A stretch of DNA of 64,000 bases, from NCBI RefSeq assembly GCF_004785955.1, contig NZ_SJER01000005.1:248001-312000 (forward strand). Direction: 5' to 3'. The notes beneath the pieces were generated by a model. That model worked only from the letters and a program-made list of their open reading frames with translations. It was not told where the DNA came from and made no database searches. Both the position numbers and the translations under genes were made by a program. Below are positions 62,237 through 64,000 of this stretch, one piece after another (within the stretch, counting starts at the first letter, position 1; the number at the start of each line of letters is the position of its first letter). The DNA comes from Halostella litorea (GTDB lineage: Archaea; Halobacteriota; Halobacteria; Halobacteriales; Natronoarchaeaceae).

Positions 62237-64000
62237 TCAGTTCTGGTTCTGGATGAGAAGCTCACCCTGCCCGCTGAACCGGTAGCCGGCGTCGCGGAAC
62301 AGCTGTTTCGCTTCGTCGACGTCGACCTCGCCGCCCTCGCCGGGGAACTCGCCGACCGCGCTCGTCCCGGACCACTGGAGGTCGTCGGGGACGTAGTCGG
62401 TCCCGACCAGCGGGGCGTTCGCCGGGGACGCGTAGCCGTCGAAGATGTCCTCCGCGACCGCCTCCCTGTCGACGAGCCGGCCGAGCACCCGACGGAAACG
62501 GGGGTTCGAGAGCGGTGCCGAACGCGTGTTGAATCCGATGATGTAGAACTCCTGTGGATCGCCGATCAGCAGCCGGACCGAGTCCGAGCGGTTGGCCCGC
62601 GGGGCGTCGTTGGCGTCCAGCGACGAGCCGACGACGTCCTGCTCCCCGTCCTCGATGAGCTCTATCGCCGCCGCGCCGGAGGGGACGACGGTGAACTCGA
62701 GCGTCTCGTACGCCGGGGAGCCCTGGAACTCGGCGACCGGCGACTCCAGGTCCCGGCCGTCGAGGAGGAAGTGGTCGTCGTTGCGCGTCAGCGTGAGCCC
62801 CTGGCCCTGACTCGCGTTGTCGAACGCGAGCGGTCCGCTTCCCACGGCCTCCCGGTTCTCCCAGACGAGCGCCCGGGTGAGGTACTCCTGGATCAGGTTC
62901 GTCTGCTCGGACCAGATGTGCTGGGGGAAGAGGGGGACCGCGAACGCCGTCGCCGCGACTTCCCGGCTACACTCGTTGAACTCCACCCGGCACTCGCGGT
63001 CGGAGACGGCCGAAACCCGAGAGATGAGCGTCGAGGCGTCGCGGTACCGCGGGGCGGGGACCGTGTCGTTCGCGTTGCCCATCGACGTGTCCGAGAGGAA
63101 CCGGTAGGTGAACGCGACGTCGGTGGCGGTGAGGGGCTCGTCGTCGTGCCACGAGAGGTCCTCCCGGAGCGTGACGACGGCCGTCGGTGTCTCGTCGCCT
63201 TCGGAGCCGACCCAGCGCCAGGACTCCGCGAGCCAGGGCGCCGGCTCGCCGTCTATCAGCCGTGCCAGCCGGTCGTAGATGAGGCCGAGGACCCTGTCGT
63301 TGTGGTGTTGCTCCACCGCCAGCGGGTTCCGGTTGGCGGTGACCGCGCCGTTGCGCGTCGCGACCCGGATCCGGTCGCGGGACGCCCCCTCGACGTCCGG
63401 GCCGAGACGGAGGTAGTCGAGCGACCGCTGGAGGGTCGGGACGCGCCACTTACGGACGAGGTCGCCGTCGGCGGCCCCGAGAAACTCCGGGTAGCCGATG
63501 ACCGAGAACGGCTGGACGGAGACCGCCGTGCGCAAGGCGTCGGCGATCGCCATCTCCCGCGTCCGCCCGTCGGCCGACCGCTGGCGGCTCAGGTCCTCGT
63601 CCAGCGTGACGTTGGTGATGCCGAAGGGGTTCTGCCACCCCTGCTCCTGGACGAACACCGAGTGCAACAGCGAGTACAGTTCGTCCGGATGTCGCACGCC
63701 GGGATGGCGCGTGACGAAGATGTCGAAGTTCCGGTCGAGGAGCACGTCGGTCAGCAGTTCGCTCTCGGCTTTCGGCTCGATAGACGCGTCGATGCCGATC
63801 GACTGCAGCCGTTCGGCGTACTGGCGTGCGATCTCGATCCCGGCGGCGTCCTGATCGGCGGGGAGAGACTTGACGGTCACGGAGACCTGTTCCGGAGCGT
63901 TCCGCGTCGAACTCGCCCACAGTTCCGTCACGCAGCCCGCAGCGCCCGTCGCGGCCGCTGTGCCGAGGCCTGCGAGCAACTGGCGACGGCCGAGGCTCGC
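62237..64000 (-). CDS. ABC transporter substrate-binding lipoprotein (family 5), start cut off by the window
   Basis: The gene runs past base 64000; 587 residues are visible, with the first codons missing. The visible start GRRQLLAGLG...AAGCVTEL is part of a Tat signal with lipobox cysteine. The body has the SBP_bac_5 architecture of oligopeptide/dipeptide binding proteins: LTATDVAFTYRFLSD, LRLGPDVEG, then FYIIGFNTRSAPLSNPRFRR. It brings peptides or similar solutes to an ABC importer; other subunits would lie outside the window or elsewhere. Confidence 0.88.
   Translation of the reverse strand, partial: ASLGRRQLLAGLGTAAATGAAGCVTELWASSTRNAPEQVSVTVKSLPADQDAAGIEIARQYAERLQSIGIDASIEPKAESELLTDVLLDRNFDIFVTRHPGVRHPDELYSLLHSVFVQEQGWQNPFGITNVTLDEDLSRQRSADGRTREMAIADALRTAVSVQPFSVIGYPEFLGAADGDLVRKWRVPTLQRSLDYLRLGPDVEGASRDRIRVATRNGAVTANRNPLAVEQHHNDRVLGLIYDRLARLIDGEPAPWLAESWRWVGSEGDETPTAVVTLREDLSWHDDEPLTATDVAFTYRFLSDTSMGNANDTVPAPRYRDASTLISRVSAVSDRECRVEFNECSREVAATAFAVPLFPQHIWSEQTNLIQEYLTRALVWENREAVGSGPLAFDNASQGQGLTLTRNDDHFLLDGRDLESPVAEFQGSPAYETLEFTVVPSGAAAIELIEDGEQDVVGSSLDANDAPRANRSDSVRLLIGDPQEFYIIGFNTRSAPLSNPRFRRVLGRLVDREAVAEDIFDGYASPANAPLVGTDYVPDDLQWSGTSAVGEFPGEGGEVDVDEAKQLFRDAGYRFSGQGELLIQNQN

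Overview
This 64 kb window comes from a halophilic archaeon of the class Halobacteria. The signs are very high GC, strongly acidic proteins, many leaderless genes with an archaeal TATA element about 26-30 nt before the start codon, an S-layer-type glycoprotein with a PGF-CTERM tail, Tat lipoproteins, diphthamide and F420 biosynthesis genes, ribosomal protein S17e, and bacterial-type gyrase beside archaeal topoisomerase VI. I cannot name a genus from sequence alone. Most of the window is chromosomal core. Accessory signs are confined to a toxin-antitoxin pair with lower GC near 57.5 kb and to the flanks of two tRNA genes.

Layout. 0-6 kb: the end of a LysE-type exporter, then a minus-strand set of DabA and DabB (inorganic-carbon pump), an Lrp/AsnC regulator and a beta-carbonic anhydrase. 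6-14 kb: a Nudix enzyme, a DrrAB-like ABC exporter with an HxlR-type regulator and two NmrA-like oxidoreductases, an enolase-superfamily protein, and a second ABC exporter. 14-19 kb: tRNA-Thr(CGU), Trm5, diphthine synthase, the surface glycoprotein and a cold-shock protein. 19-25 kb: MATE exporter, GNAT acetyltransferase, a RAD55/KaiC-like protein with a degenerate P-loop, cytidine deaminase and a phosphohexomutase. 24.5-30 kb: a second RAD55-like protein, a small haloarchaeal protein and a PilB/PilC type IV pilus motor without pilin genes nearby. 30-35 kb: a Trm9-like methyltransferase, tRNA-Gly(UCC) with several copies of its 3' end, uridine phosphorylase, NDH-2-like dehydrogenase, a winged-helix regulator and arginase.

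35-43.4 kb is the DNA topology locus: gyrBA and top6BA diverge from one 192 bp gap. 43-46 kb: a zinc-ribbon protein, a Nudix protein and ATP-dependent DNA ligase. 46-52 kb: a GCS2-family protein and the run cofD, Dus-like, CitG-like, DUF447, rps17e, asd. 52-57 kb: a D-2-hydroxyacid dehydrogenase, an enoyl-CoA hydratase, a geranylgeranyl-reductase-family flavoprotein, and a siderophore-binding lipoprotein under an iron-box-like palindrome. 57-64 kb: a winged-helix/PemK toxin-antitoxin pair, a cysteine-tailed membrane protein, a GIDE-like membrane protein, hisD, a HesB/IscA-type protein, dodecin, a PAP2 phosphatase and the start-truncated peptide-binding lipoprotein that leaves the window.

The points most worth following up are: the topoisomerase intergenic region, with alternating purine-pyrimidine tracts beside the gyrB TATA element; a duplicated helical module inserted in Top6B; T-arm copies in direct and inverted orientation behind both tRNA genes; two RAD55-like proteins with altered P-loops, one beside the pilus motor; the DabAB/carbonic-anhydrase/Lrp set; and the winged-helix antitoxin with a PemK toxin.
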